DNA from: Actinomadura cremea
Lineage (GTDB): Bacteria > Actinomycetota > Actinomycetes > Streptosporangiales > Streptosporangiaceae
DNA length: 64,000 nucleotides
Direction of reading: 5' to 3'
Assembly: GCF_014648495.1 (NCBI RefSeq)
Contig: NZ_BMRF01000005.1
Span: 372,001 to 436,000, forward strand
Below are positions 53,067-62,032 of this stretch, piece by piece. The notes beneath the pieces were generated by a model. That model made no database searches. It saw only the letters and a program-made list of their open reading frames with translations, and was not told the origin of the DNA. The stretch's first letter is position 1, and each line of letters opens with the position of its first letter. The position numbers were made by a program, and so were the translations under genes.

Positions 53067-53113
53067 CAGGGTGTTCAGGGTCGATTCAGGGTGCCGTCAG
53101 GGGCATCTCAGGG
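53067..53113. promoter_or_regulatory. Four (plus one) direct repeats of TCAGGG with 11-bp period
   Basis: TCAGGG occurs at 53075, 53086, 53097 and 53108, exactly 11 bases apart, with a weaker ACAGGG at 53066. On the peptidase strand this reads CCCTGA-N5 repeated. Helical phasing of short direct repeats is typical of OmpR/PhoB- or SARP-type activators. It is in the 300-base gap (52940-53239) between the peptidase gene and the DUF397 gene, which otherwise holds no gene. Confidence 0.65.
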
Positions 53114-53239
53114 GCGCCGTGAAGTCGGCGCGGCTCCATGCCGGGTGTCGCCGCCTTCACCAAGATGTGCCAGCGAAGCGGTCACTTCATTGTGATATTC
53201 GCGCATTCTCAGAAAAGCGCGGAAGTCGGGTCGCGTGAC

Positions 53240-53467
53240 TCAGCGACCGTCGAGATCTCCGTTCCGGATGGCGTGCACGAGCGTTCGCCACTGCGCCGAG
53301 CCGAGCTCGATCATCCCGGATTCCCGATCGCGTGAATCGCGGACCAGCACCGAGGCGCCGGCGGCGGCCACTTCGACGCACTCGTCGCCCTCGGCGCTGG
53401 CACTGGCTTTGCGCCAGTTCAGCACCGCCTCCGGTGTCGACCGATAGACCATCCAGCAACCCTCCAT
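53240..53467 (-). CDS. DUF397 protein
   Basis: 75 residues: NWRKASASAEGDECVEVAAAG, VLVRDSRDRESGMIELGSAQWRTLV, the DUF397 pattern. These small proteins pair with an XRE regulator carrying DUF5753 and are linked to development and antibiotic regulation in actinobacteria. Here the XRE gene is at 53705-54577 on the same strand; the gap between them (237 bases) is AT-rich and has its own promoter-like sequence. Start ATG; an internal ATG six codons in is possible. Confidence 0.88.
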   Translation of the reverse strand: MEGCWMVYRSTPEAVLNWRKASASAEGDECVEVAAAGASVLVRDSRDRESGMIELGSAQWRTLVHAIRNGDLDGR

Positions 53468-53704
53468 CCGTCCCCGGCGGGCGCCTCACGAACGATCGGG
53501 CGGGCGCGCCCACCGGGCATGAGCCAAGTAGCAGGGCACAACAAACCACGACCTTGTGGAAATTTTCCCGATCACGAGTGTAATCGGTTCCAGTTATCCC
53601 GCATACAGCGGGAACACAAGGTCACGTTGCGTACCATATGCACTACTGGCCTTGGGGTTGACCGATGCGGCCGTCACCTCCGGTCGGTAAGGGCGGGCGC
53701 CGGG

Positions 53705-54577
53705 TCAGGCCATCAGGTCTTCGGCGGCCTGCCTGATCAACGCCACGGAGTCGTCGGCGGGCAGCGCCTCCCCGAGCAGAATCTCGAAATTGTCCAGATA
53801 GTCGGTGATCCGCTGATCGTCACCGGTGATCATCGCGTTCGCGCCGGCCCTGCCCTCCAGATAGAGGACGTTGCTGAGGCCCCCCTCGAACTCCAGGATG
53901 GTGAAGGGCCCGTGAAGGCCGAGGTGCGCCCCGATGTTGAACGGGATGACCCGGATGCTCAGCAACTCGTCCCGCTCGGCGGCGTCGGCGATGTGGAGGA
54001 GCTGATCGGGCATGATCGCGGGATCGGTCTTGATGCCGACGTGGCGCCGGATCACCGCCTCGTCGATGATGTACGACTGCCGCGGCGGGTTCTCCCGGGC
54101 GGCGAGCTCCTGCTGCCGCTGCATGCGCAGCCGGACCCCGAACGCCTGCTTCTGCGTGGAGACCATGCCGGTCGACAGCACCTCGGCGTAGGCCTCGGTC
54201 TGGAGAAGCCCGGGGACGACCGTCCCGTGGAAGTGCCGGATGTACGCCGCGCCGGCCGCGTATCCCACGAAGTTGAGGAAGGAATCGTCGAACTCGCCCT
54301 TGTAGGCGTTCCACCACGCGGGCTCGCGCGCGCCGCGCGCGAGTGCCTGCAGCCGCTCCTGGCGTCCTTCCGACGTGACGTCGTACACCGAGAGCAACGC
54401 CTGCAGGTCGGTTCTGGTGATGGCGTTCTTGCCGCCCTCGACCCTGATGAGCTTCGACGGGGACCATTCGAGCCGCCGCGCCACCTGCTCCTGGGTCAGT
54501 CCCTTGTCTTTGCGGAGGCGAACCAGTTCGCTGCGCAGCAACGCGCTCTGAACGATGGGCCCCTGGTCACTGCTCAT
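53705..54577 (-). CDS. XRE-family regulator with DUF5753 domain
   Basis: 290 residues. N-terminal HTH: LLRSELVRLRKDKGLTQEQVARRLEWSPSKLIRVEGG, then the DUF5753 ligand domain (YIRHFHGTVVPGLLQTEAYA, PARDELLSIRVIPFNIGAHLGL pattern as AERDELLSIRVIPF, ILEFEGGLSNVLYLEG). Partner of the DUF397 protein encoded downstream. Such pairs resemble WhiJ-type systems of Streptomyces. ATG start. Its upstream region has several short palindromes and repeats. Confidence 0.92.
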   Translation of the reverse strand: MSSDQGPIVQSALLRSELVRLRKDKGLTQEQVARRLEWSPSKLIRVEGGKNAITRTDLQALLSVYDVTSEGRQERLQALARGAREPAWWNAYKGEFDDSFLNFVGYAAGAAYIRHFHGTVVPGLLQTEAYAEVLSTGMVSTQKQAFGVRLRMQRQQELAARENPPRQSYIIDEAVIRRHVGIKTDPAIMPDQLLHIADAAERDELLSIRVIPFNIGAHLGLHGPFTILEFEGGLSNVLYLEGRAGANAMITGDDQRITDYLDNFEILLGEALPADDSVALIRQAAEDLMA

Positions 54578-54621
54578 CTGGATCGTTCACCCTGTGTAGT
54601 CGATGCCATCGGTCCGAATGC

Positions 54622-54792
54622 CACCTGGCAGCTCGCCACCTGACTGATCACCTGACGTCACCCGGCCATCTGACCTGGCGATCCATGATGTAACGCCCAT
54701 GGAACAGATTCCTGTCACGTTGCCGAATCCCACATCGACCACTGGCAGCATGCTGCATGTCGGCGCACGATGTTGTAGCGTGCTAGGTAGCA
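54622..54792. promoter_or_regulatory. Repeat and palindrome cluster upstream of the XRE gene
   Basis: Direct repeats CACCTG(AC) at 54622, 54637 and 54649 and CATCTGAC at 54667, then GCAGCATGCTGC (54745-54756, perfect palindrome) and TGCTA-GG-TAGCA (54781-54792). The DNA is AT-richer than its surroundings. This is the place where the XRE protein would be expected to bind. The stretch 54578-54947 otherwise holds no gene. Confidence 0.45.
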
Positions 54793-54947
54793 GATTAGCA
54801 GGAGTCGCACTGACATGGACCATCATGCGACCAGGACCTGAGGAGAAGTTGAACACAGCGTGAGCCTCCGGCGATCATCGGCCGAGGGCGCGACGCCGAA
54901 CTCCGTGATCGGCCGCACGCGACGGGCAGGCGCCGACGGAAGAGGGG

Positions 54948-55157
54948 ATGATGCCGATTTCCGGCAATTCGGAACATTCATTCGAACGCACGAGACGCGA
55001 CAACGAGAAGAGTCGCCCCCACTTCCCATCGATCACCCGGTTGGCAGCCATGAGGATCGATGGAAAGTGGAGAGCGACTCCCGGAACCGCGGAACCGCCC
55101 GACCGGTTCTCGAGGGTGCTCGGCGAATACGCGAGCACACCCGTACTGACCTGGTAA
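54948..55157 (+). CDS. Possible small orphan ORF, unknown
   Basis: A 69-residue frame with GAAGAGGGG just before two ATGs. The peptide (SGNSEHSFERTRRDNEKSR, ending RVLGEYASTPVLTW) has normal amino-acid balance and AT-richer codons than its neighbours. No motif or family recognised. A longer frame from a GTG at 54860 overlaps it in another phase. It is divergent from the XRE gene and might belong to the same unit. Could be chance. Confidence 0.25.
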   Translation: MMPISGNSEHSFERTRRDNEKSRPHFPSITRLAAMRIDGKWRATPGTAEPPDRFSRVLGEYASTPVLTW

Positions 55158-55391
55158 AACGCTTCCTGCGGACTCACCCAGTCTAACCGCGATCTCGCGG
55201 TACGGGCTATAGGTGATGCGGCTCGCGTCGGCAGCCCGGACCCGCCTCGGCCACCCCCGGCGAATCCGGCGAACGCCACGGGGCCGCCCTTCGAGGGGTA
55301 AAAATGTCAACACAGTGCAAGATTCTTCCCCCGTCCATCGCCGTCCCGCTCCTGCGTCCCGCGCCCCCGCGGCGCCACGGCAGGTGATCCG

Positions 55392-56714
55392 ATGGACGAG
55401 CACGTGCGCGACCACGTCCCCGGCGCGACGCCCGCACCCTGCACCGGGCGCCGCCGCAAGGACGTCCACCATCGGCCACGCCGCACCGTCCGGCCCGCCG
55501 CCGCCGGCCCGGTGGCCCGGCCCGGCTTCTGGGGCTCCCTGACGTCCGCCCAGCAAGCCGGGTTCCTCGCGGCGGCGCGGCCCACCCGCTACACGCACGG
55601 CGAGGTGCTCTGGCACGAGGGCGACATCGCCGACCACGTCGTCGTGATCCGGTCCGGCCGGGTCCGGGTGAGCGTCCGCCGGGACGGGCGGGAGCGCCCG
55701 CTCGCGACCCGCGGGCCCGGCGACATCGTCGGCGAGCGGGCCTCGCTGCGGCTGCGGCGCCGCTCCGCGACGATCGTCGCCCTCGAGGACGTCCACGCCG
55801 TCGTCATGACGACCCGCGAGTTCGCCGGCTTCCTGACCCGGCACCCCGAGGTCCTGATCGTCCTGGAGGACGAGCTGTACGAGCGGCTCACCGAGCCACG
55901 CGGGTTCGACACCCGCGAACCGGCGCCCGAACCCGTCCAGGCTTGCGCGGGCCATGTGTGCCTCCACGGCCCCGCCACGCCGCCCTACGCGGCACCGGTC
56001 GTCCTGGACCCGCAGCCGCCGTGCTGCGGCCCCGTCCACGGAACGCACCAGCATCACGCCGTGCTGCACCAGTACGGGCCCCGCCCACAGTCCGCCTTGG
56101 GGCGGGGCGAGACGCCGCACTGGGCCGGGCAGAACTGCACCATCATGTTCACCGACATCGCGGGCTACAGCGGCGCGCACCGCGACGACGACGACCGGCT
56201 CGAGATGAAGCACAGCATGTACGCGCTCCTGCAGGAGGCCTTCACGCTGTCGAACGTGCCGTGGGACGCCTGCTACTACGAGGACCGCGGCGACGGCGCG
56301 CTGGTCGTCGTCCCGCCCGAGGTGCCGACGGCGTCCCTCGTCGACCCCCTGATCGCCTGGCTGGCGGCGCGGCTGCGGCGGCACAACCGCCGCTCCAGCG
56401 AGCTCGTCCGCTTCCAGCTCAGGATCGCGCTGCACGTCGGGCCGGTGACGCCCGACGGCCACGGCGTGTCCGGGTGGCCGCTCATCCAGACGTCCCGGCT
56501 GCTGGACGCCGGGCCGTTCAAGGAGCGGCTGGCGGCCGGCGGCGCCGACCTCGGGTTCATCGCGTCGCCGTTCGTGTACGAGTCGGTCATCGCCCACAGC
56601 CCCGGCTACGTCGACCGGACCGCCTACGAACCCATGACCTGCAAGGTGAAGGAGACGGAGGTCACCGGCTGGATGCACCTGCTCGGCGGCCCGCTGCTGC
56701 GTCCCCTCACCTGA
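55392..56714 (+). CDS. Cyclic-nucleotide-binding domain protein with class III cyclase-like domain
   Basis: 440 residues. About 45-165 is a CNB fold (WHEGDIADHVVVIRSGRVRV, PLATRGPGDIVGERASLR). A linker of about 70 residues is rich in Cys and His (CAGHVCLHGP, PPCCGPVHGTHQHHAVLH). The C-terminal 200 residues resemble a nucleotide cyclase: metal Asp in MFTDIAGYSG and EDRGDGALVVV. The transition-state Asn-x3-Arg appears as PLIQTSRLLD, with Asn lost and Arg kept, so catalysis is doubtful. ATG start. A sensor reading cAMP-like ligand through the CNB domain, and possibly metal or haem through the linker, is a reasonable guess. Confidence 0.75.
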   Translation: MDEHVRDHVPGATPAPCTGRRRKDVHHRPRRTVRPAAAGPVARPGFWGSLTSAQQAGFLAAARPTRYTHGEVLWHEGDIADHVVVIRSGRVRVSVRRDGRERPLATRGPGDIVGERASLRLRRRSATIVALEDVHAVVMTTREFAGFLTRHPEVLIVLEDELYERLTEPRGFDTREPAPEPVQACAGHVCLHGPATPPYAAPVVLDPQPPCCGPVHGTHQHHAVLHQYGPRPQSALGRGETPHWAGQNCTIMFTDIAGYSGAHRDDDDRLEMKHSMYALLQEAFTLSNVPWDACYYEDRGDGALVVVPPEVPTASLVDPLIAWLAARLRRHNRRSSELVRFQLRIALHVGPVTPDGHGVSGWPLIQTSRLLDAGPFKERLAAGGADLGFIASPFVYESVIAHSPGYVDRTAYEPMTCKVKETEVTGWMHLLGGPLLRPLT

Positions 56715-56796
56715 CCCCGGTGCGGCCGGCAGGCGCCCGCTCCCCGCGCGGGCCCGCCCCGGCCCCCGGCCCGGCCCACGGCCTTCCGGGCCACGA

Positions 56797-56820
56797 CCCC
56801 GCGACAGTCGCGGGGTTCTC
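56797..56820. terminator. Terminator hairpin between cyclase-like and histidine kinase genes
   Basis: CCCCGCGA-CAG-TCGCGGGG followed by TTCTC. An 8-bp GC stem with a pyrimidine-rich tail, between two convergent genes. Confidence 0.65.
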
Positions 56821-56852
56821 TGCGTTTCCGCGGCCCGTCCGCCCGCCCGCGC

Positions 56853-58235
56853 TCAGCCCGAGCCGTCGCGCCGCGTCCCCGGGATGCGCAGGACGAACCG
56901 GGCGCCGCGGTCGCTGTCCTCGATCGTCAGGTCGCCGCCGTGCGCCCGCGCGATCTCGCGGGCGATCGGCAGCCCGAGCCCGGTGCCGCCGGCGTCGCGC
57001 TGCTTCCCGGCCGCCAGCCGGGCGAACCGCTCGAAGACCTTCTCCCGGTCCTGCTCGGCGATGCCCGCCCCGTCGTCGAGCACCTCCAGGCAGGCGTCGC
57101 CGTCCACGCGCAGGACGCTCACGTCGATGCGCGACTCGGCGTGCCGTTCGGCGTTGTCGAGGAGGTTCGTGAAGAGCCGGACGAGCCGGAGCCGGTCGCC
57201 GCGCACCGTGACGTCGTCCAGGATCCGCGGGACGACCTGCTTGGAGCGTTCCGACCGGGCCAGCTCGATCGTGACCATCGCCCCCAGGTCGACCACCTCG
57301 TCCCCCCGCCAGGCGTTGGCGTCCAGGCGCGCGAGCTCCAGCAGGTCGGTGACGATCGCCTGGAGCCGGTCGAGGCTCTGCAGCACCGTCCGTCCGGTCT
57401 GCGGCCAGTCGACCTCGTCCGGGTACATGAGCGCCTCCTCCAACTGCGCGCGCGCCGCCGCGATGGGGCTGCGCAGGTCGTGGGACGCGTCGGAGGTGAA
57501 GCTTCGCTGCCGCTCCAGCGCGGCGTCGAGACGGTCGAGGGTCGCGTTCACGGCCTCGGCGAGCCGCTGCAGCTCGTCCCGGTTCTCCGGCACCGTGACG
57601 CGGCGGCCGGACTTCCTCGCCGTGATCTCCGTCAGCTCGGCGCGGATGGCGTTCACCGGAACGAGCGTGCGGTCCACGGTCCCCCACGTCCGCAGGCAGG
57701 CCAGCAGGACCACCAGCAGCGACAGGCTCAGCAGGGTCGTCAGGAGGGCGGAGCTGACGTACCAGGGCGTCGCCGGGACCGCGGCGTAGACGAGCCAGTC
57801 GCCGCCGGTCTCGTAGACGCGGAACGCCACCACGTCCATGCAGCGCTCGAACCCGGCCGGAGGGCACAGCTTCCGGACGCCGTAGACGGACGTCCGCCCC
57901 GGGACGAACGTGGCGAGCCGCGGCCCGTCGCGCACCCCGGACGTGCCCGAGACGATCTCCCCGCGCCCGTTCAGGACCTGGAGGATCACCCCCTGCGGCG
58001 ACTTCAGATCGGCCGGAACCTGCCCCTGCTTGACGAGGAACACCATCTGCAGCGCCGCCGCGCCCGCCTGCTCGCGCCGGTACTCCTCGGCCCGGTCGCG
58101 CACCCCGATGACGATCAGCGTGGTGACGATCGCGCAGAGGAGGACGGTGACCGTCCCGGCCATGACGGTCATCCGCACCCGTATGGACCATGTGCGCCGT
58201 CCGAACACCCGACCTCCCGCAGGCGAGGTAATCAC
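56853..58235 (-). CDS. Sensor histidine kinase (orphan)
   Basis: 460 residues. Helix 1 near 22-45, an exported sensor region with paired cysteines (KLCPPAGFERCMD), helix 2 near 160-182, a HAMP-like linker, then the H-box SFTSDASHDLRSPIAAARAQ, N-box LFTNLLDNAERHA, and GTGLGLPIARE ATP-lid motifs. No response regulator gene is adjacent, so its partner lies elsewhere or outside the window. Start ATG or GTG at 58235; later methionines are possible. Divergent from a LysR gene. Confidence 0.9.
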   Translation of the reverse strand: MITSPAGGRVFGRRTWSIRVRMTVMAGTVTVLLCAIVTTLIVIGVRDRAEEYRREQAGAAALQMVFLVKQGQVPADLKSPQGVILQVLNGRGEIVSGTSGVRDGPRLATFVPGRTSVYGVRKLCPPAGFERCMDVVAFRVYETGGDWLVYAAVPATPWYVSSALLTTLLSLSLLVVLLACLRTWGTVDRTLVPVNAIRAELTEITARKSGRRVTVPENRDELQRLAEAVNATLDRLDAALERQRSFTSDASHDLRSPIAAARAQLEEALMYPDEVDWPQTGRTVLQSLDRLQAIVTDLLELARLDANAWRGDEVVDLGAMVTIELARSERSKQVVPRILDDVTVRGDRLRLVRLFTNLLDNAERHAESRIDVSVLRVDGDACLEVLDDGAGIAEQDREKVFERFARLAAGKQRDAGGTGLGLPIAREIARAHGGDLTIEDSDRGARFVLRIPGTRRDGSG

Positions 58236-58429
58236 CCGCAGGACCGGATCCAGTCCTCGAAACGGGCGTATCGCAGCAAAAGAAGCAGAAAGAAGTGGTT
58301 ACCCAAAGCATGCCGTGACCTGCGGTTTCACCACCGTGGATCGACGTCCGCGCCGATCGCGCCGACCGCCCCCGGCCGACTCACCGGTACGGGCGGGGCG
58401 CGGCCGTCCGGGTGTTTAGCATCGGGCAC

Positions 58430-59323
58430 ATGGAACTGCGCCAGCTCGAGTACTTCGTCGCGGTGACCGAGGAGGCAAGTTTCACCCGGGCCGCCGCCCG
58501 GCTGCACGTCGCCCAGCCCGGCGTCAGCGCCCAGATCCGGCGGCTCGAGCGCGAACTGGGGCAGCCGCTGTTCGACCGGTCCGGGCGGACCGTCCGGCTC
58601 ACCGAGGCCGGCGAGCTGGTGCTCCCGTACGCGCGGGCCGCCCTCGACGCCGTCCACGGGGCGCGCCGCTCGGTGGACGAGCTGACGGGCCTGCTGCGCG
58701 GCCACGTCACGATCGGGACGTTCGACTGGGTCACCGCCCTGGACCTGCCGGGCATGCTCGCCGGTTTCCACCGCGACCACCCGAACGTGGAGATCACGGT
58801 CGTCCAGCATGACTCCGCGACCCTCGCCGGGGAACTCCGCACCGGCCGCGTCGACCTCGCGTTCCTCAGCATCGGCGGCGACCCGCCCGCCGGGCTCGCG
58901 ACCGAGGTCGTCTTCGAACAGGACCTCGTCGCCGCCGCGGCCCGCGACCACCCGCTGGCCGGACGCGCCACGATCCCCCTGCGCGGCCTCGCCGAGCACG
59001 CGCTGATCAGCCTGCCGAAGGGGACGGGCGTGCGGACCGTCCTCGACCGCGCGTGCGCGGCCGCCGGGCTCCGGCCCCGGGTGGCGTTCGAGGCCGGTGA
59101 ACCGCCCGTCCTCGCCGAACTCGCCGCGCGGGGCCTCGGCGTCGCCGTCGTCCCCGCGTCCGCGGCGGAGGCGTTCGCCGGCGACCTGCACGTCCTGCCG
59201 ATCGTCCGGCCCCGCCTGCGCGGGCGCGTCGTGCTGGCGTGGCGTGCCGAGGGCCCCCGCAGCCCGGCCGCGCGGGCGCTGACCGACCGAGCCCGCGAGC
59301 TGCCCGCCCGCGCGTCCGGCTGA
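58430..59323 (+). CDS. LysR-family transcriptional regulator
   Basis: 297 residues from the ATG MELRQLEYFVAVTEEASFTR, typical of this family; HTH AAARLHVAQPGVSAQIRRLE. Effector domain follows. The stop codon ends exactly one base before the convergent GDPD gene stop, so the two genes abut. Target and ligand unknown; neighbours on the upstream side are a histidine kinase gene (divergent). Confidence 0.92.
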   Translation: MELRQLEYFVAVTEEASFTRAAARLHVAQPGVSAQIRRLERELGQPLFDRSGRTVRLTEAGELVLPYARAALDAVHGARRSVDELTGLLRGHVTIGTFDWVTALDLPGMLAGFHRDHPNVEITVVQHDSATLAGELRTGRVDLAFLSIGGDPPAGLATEVVFEQDLVAAAARDHPLAGRATIPLRGLAEHALISLPKGTGVRTVLDRACAAAGLRPRVAFEAGEPPVLAELAARGLGVAVVPASAAEAFAGDLHVLPIVRPRLRGRVVLAWRAEGPRSPAARALTDRARELPARASG

Positions 59324-60247
59324 TCAGGCCGCCGCCGCCTGCAGGACGCCCCGGAACACGTCCGGCCGGTCGGTGATCACGCCGTCCACCCCGAGCCCGA
59401 GCACCTTCCGCATGCCCGCGGCGTCGTTGACCGTCCAGGTCAGCACGTCCATGTCGGCGGCGTGCACCTTCTTGACGTACGACGCGGTCAGTCCGCGGTG
59501 GTTCGGGTTGATCTGGTCGGCGTACCGGGCGTGCTTCGCCAGCGACGACGCCTTGGGCTTCCCGATCAGCGCGGTGGGCACGTCCGGCGAGAGCTCGTGG
59601 AAGCGCCGCACGGACGCCCAGTCGAACGACTGCACGACCAGCCGGCGTTCGCGCGGGTCCGGGCTCGTCCAGTACCCGTCACTGCCCAACGCCGCCGCGA
59701 CGCGCTTCTCCACCCCCGGATACCGCGCCGGGTCCTTGAGCTCCACCAGCATCCCGAGGCCGCTGCCGCGCATCTCCCGCATGACCTGCCGCAGCGTCGG
59801 CACCCGCTCCTTCGAGTAGCGCTTACCGAACCAGGATCCGGCGTCCAGTCGCTTCACCTCCGCCAAGGTGAAGTCGGAGACCTTCCAGGGCTTCCGCCTG
59901 GGGAACACCTCCTCCACGTTCGTCGTCCGGGCGAGCGTGGAGTCGTGCAGGAGGACGAGCTTGTGGTCCTTGGTCTCCTGGACGTCGATCTCGAACATGT
60001 CCGCGCCCATCCGCGCGGCCGTCCGGAACGCCGCCAGTGTGTTCTCCGGCGCCGCCTCCGACGCACCGCGATGCGCGACCCCGACCGGGTCGAGCGCCTT
60101 CGGGGCCTGCAGGAGGACCGCACGTGTCTCCGGGGCGCCGAGCCGGGAGAGAACCGGGCGCGGGTCCACCACGGCCTGCGCCGAGGGACCGGTCACCATC
60201 GTCGCGGACACGACCGCGGCGACCACCAGACGCTTCCGTCCGAACAT
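59324..60247 (-). CDS. Exported glycerophosphodiester phosphodiesterase
   Basis: 307 residues with a signal peptide (KRLVVAAVVSATMVTGPSAQA). GDPD catalytic set: AHRGASEAAPENT, FEIDVQETKDHKLVLLHD, VELKDPARY and LTWTVNDAAGMRKVLGLGVDGVITDRPD. Releases glycerol-3-phosphate from glycerophosphodiesters outside the cell. ATG at 60247. No cyclic-di or transport gene is attached. Confidence 0.92.
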   Translation of the reverse strand: MFGRKRLVVAAVVSATMVTGPSAQAVVDPRPVLSRLGAPETRAVLLQAPKALDPVGVAHRGASEAAPENTLAAFRTAARMGADMFEIDVQETKDHKLVLLHDSTLARTTNVEEVFPRRKPWKVSDFTLAEVKRLDAGSWFGKRYSKERVPTLRQVMREMRGSGLGMLVELKDPARYPGVEKRVAAALGSDGYWTSPDPRERRLVVQSFDWASVRRFHELSPDVPTALIGKPKASSLAKHARYADQINPNHRGLTASYVKKVHAADMDVLTWTVNDAAGMRKVLGLGVDGVITDRPDVFRGVLQAAAA

Positions 60248-60397
60248 CTTCACCTCTCGAAGCCGGGTACGCCTTCGACACTGAGCCCGCAGCGTGACGG
60301 TGGCGTGACGAACCGGTAGCAGACTGTGTACATCTGGTGACATTACGCAGCGTCCACAGGGCGCACGAGAGCGACACGGTGCGCAACGCGCAAAGGG

Positions 60398-62005
60398 TCA
60401 CTCCGCTTCTTCGGGCTCCGGACGGGCGCTCCGCGCCCTCGGCAGGACGAACGCGCCGAGCATCCGCCGGCCCAGCCCGCGCCGCCCCGACTGAGCCGGC
60501 ACCTCGGGCGGACGCGGCACCGCGAGCCGCGTCGGGCGCGTCCGTCCCCGCAGCGTCACCTGCTTGCCGACGTCCCACTGCCCGGCCTCGGCCAGATGCG
60601 CGAGCCCCAGCACCGCCCCCGAGGCCAGCACCCGCCGCGGCGACACCTTCGCCAGATCGCTGAGCCGCGCCGCCTCGTTCACCGGATCGCCGATCACCGT
60701 GTACTCGAACCGCTGCTCGGCGCCGATGTACCCCGCGACGACCTGGCCCGCCGACACGCCGATCCCCGCGTCCAGCTCGGGCACGTCCGCCCGCAGCCGC
60801 ACCGCGAGCTCGCGCGCCGCGCCGAGCGCCCCGCCCGCCGCGTCCTCCAGCTCGCTCGGCGCCCCGAAGATCGCGAGCGCGGCGTCCCCCTCGAACTTGT
60901 TGATCCACCCGCCGTGCCCCGCCACCACCGACACCACGACCCCGAAGAACCGGTTGAGCAGCCCCACGACCTCGTCCGGCCCCCGCGTCTGCGCCAGCCG
61001 CGTCGACCCCGCGAGATCCACGAACAGCACCGCGACCTCGCGGACCTCCCCGCCGAGGGTGATGTCCCCGCGTTCGAGCGCGAGGTCCGCGACCTCCTCG
61101 CCGACGTGCCGGCCGAACAGGTCCCGTAGCCGCTCGTGCTCCCGCAGCCCCGCGACCATGTGGTTGAACCCCGCCTGCAGCTGCCCGACCTCGCTCGCGT
61201 CGTACACCGGCACGACCGCCTGCAGGTCGCCCCGCTCGACGTGCGCCATGCCCGTCCGGACGGACTTGATCGGATCGGCGATCGCCCGCGTCGCCATGTA
61301 CGTCACGTACAACCCCGCGAAGAGCGCCGCACCGCCGAGCCCCAGGATCGTGATCGCCAACTGCGTGACGTCGATGTCCGGTGCCGCCAGCGCGGCGATC
61401 GCCACGCAGATCAGCCCGAACACCGGGATCGCCGTCCCGAGCGCCCACGCGAGCATCACCCGCGTCGTCACCCCCGGCAGCCGGAACCGGCGCGGCGGCT
61501 CCGCCGCCAGCACCAGCGCCGCCGCCGGCCGCAGCAGCCGCTCCGACAGCAGGTACACGATCGTGCACGTCGTCGCCGCGCCCAGCAGGCACGTCAGCCC
61601 GGTCTTCACGGCGAGCCGTCCGGTGAACAGCACCAGATCCAGCGCCGCCCACCCGGCGGCCCCCACGCCCCACAGGCACCCGACCAGCAACGTCAACCGG
61701 AGCGGCCCCAGAAGCACGGCCCGCTTCTGCTCCCGGTCGGGCGTCCCCCCGTCCCGCACCAACCGCACCACCGGCCGCCACAACCACAGCCCCAGCAGCA
61801 ACGCGCCGGGCCCGGCGATCACCGGATAGCTGAAGAACGCCACCGCGTTCACCAGGTGGACGTGTTCGGCGTCCTCCAACGGCGGATCGGGCACCACGAA
61901 CGTCGCGAACAGCAGCACCACGAGGCCACCGACGACGTTCGCGACCACGACCACGACCAGCAGGACCCAGCGCACGCGGATCTCGAGCATGCTCCTGCGG
62001 GTCAC
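60398..62005 (-). CDS. Membrane-bound class III adenylate cyclase with HAMP domain
   Basis: 535 residues: six membrane helices in the N-terminal half, a HAMP-like segment (AIADPIKSVRTGMAHVERGD), then a canonical cyclase domain with both metal Asp residues (LFVDLAGSTRLAQTRG; KFEGDAALAIF), substrate Lys in INKFEGD, and Asp-Asn-Arg in YTVIGDPVNEAARLSDLA. All catalytic residues are present, so it should make cAMP. It resembles the mycobacterial Rv1318c-Rv1320c/Rv3645 type. The cytoplasmic tail is proline- and arginine-rich. Confidence 0.92.
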   Translation of the reverse strand: MTRRSMLEIRVRWVLLVVVVVANVVGGLVVLLFATFVVPDPPLEDAEHVHLVNAVAFFSYPVIAGPGALLLGLWLWRPVVRLVRDGGTPDREQKRAVLLGPLRLTLLVGCLWGVGAAGWAALDLVLFTGRLAVKTGLTCLLGAATTCTIVYLLSERLLRPAAALVLAAEPPRRFRLPGVTTRVMLAWALGTAIPVFGLICVAIAALAAPDIDVTQLAITILGLGGAALFAGLYVTYMATRAIADPIKSVRTGMAHVERGDLQAVVPVYDASEVGQLQAGFNHMVAGLREHERLRDLFGRHVGEEVADLALERGDITLGGEVREVAVLFVDLAGSTRLAQTRGPDEVVGLLNRFFGVVVSVVAGHGGWINKFEGDAALAIFGAPSELEDAAGGALGAARELAVRLRADVPELDAGIGVSAGQVVAGYIGAEQRFEYTVIGDPVNEAARLSDLAKVSPRRVLASGAVLGLAHLAEAGQWDVGKQVTLRGRTRPTRLAVPRPPEVPAQSGRRGLGRRMLGAFVLPRARSARPEPEEAE

Positions 62006-62032
62006 GTGGGCCTCCCCGAACGTCCGTCCGGA

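Noticed and set aside
53240-54577. DUF397/XRE pair as a toxin-antitoxin system
   Set aside because: The XRE protein has the DUF5753 ligand domain of WhiJ-type regulators, and DUF397 proteins are linked to development; no toxin fold is visible.
54875-55279. Minus-strand 134-codon frame upstream of the CNB-cyclase gene
   Set aside because: No ribosome binding site or domain; probably chance in an AT-richer intergenic region.
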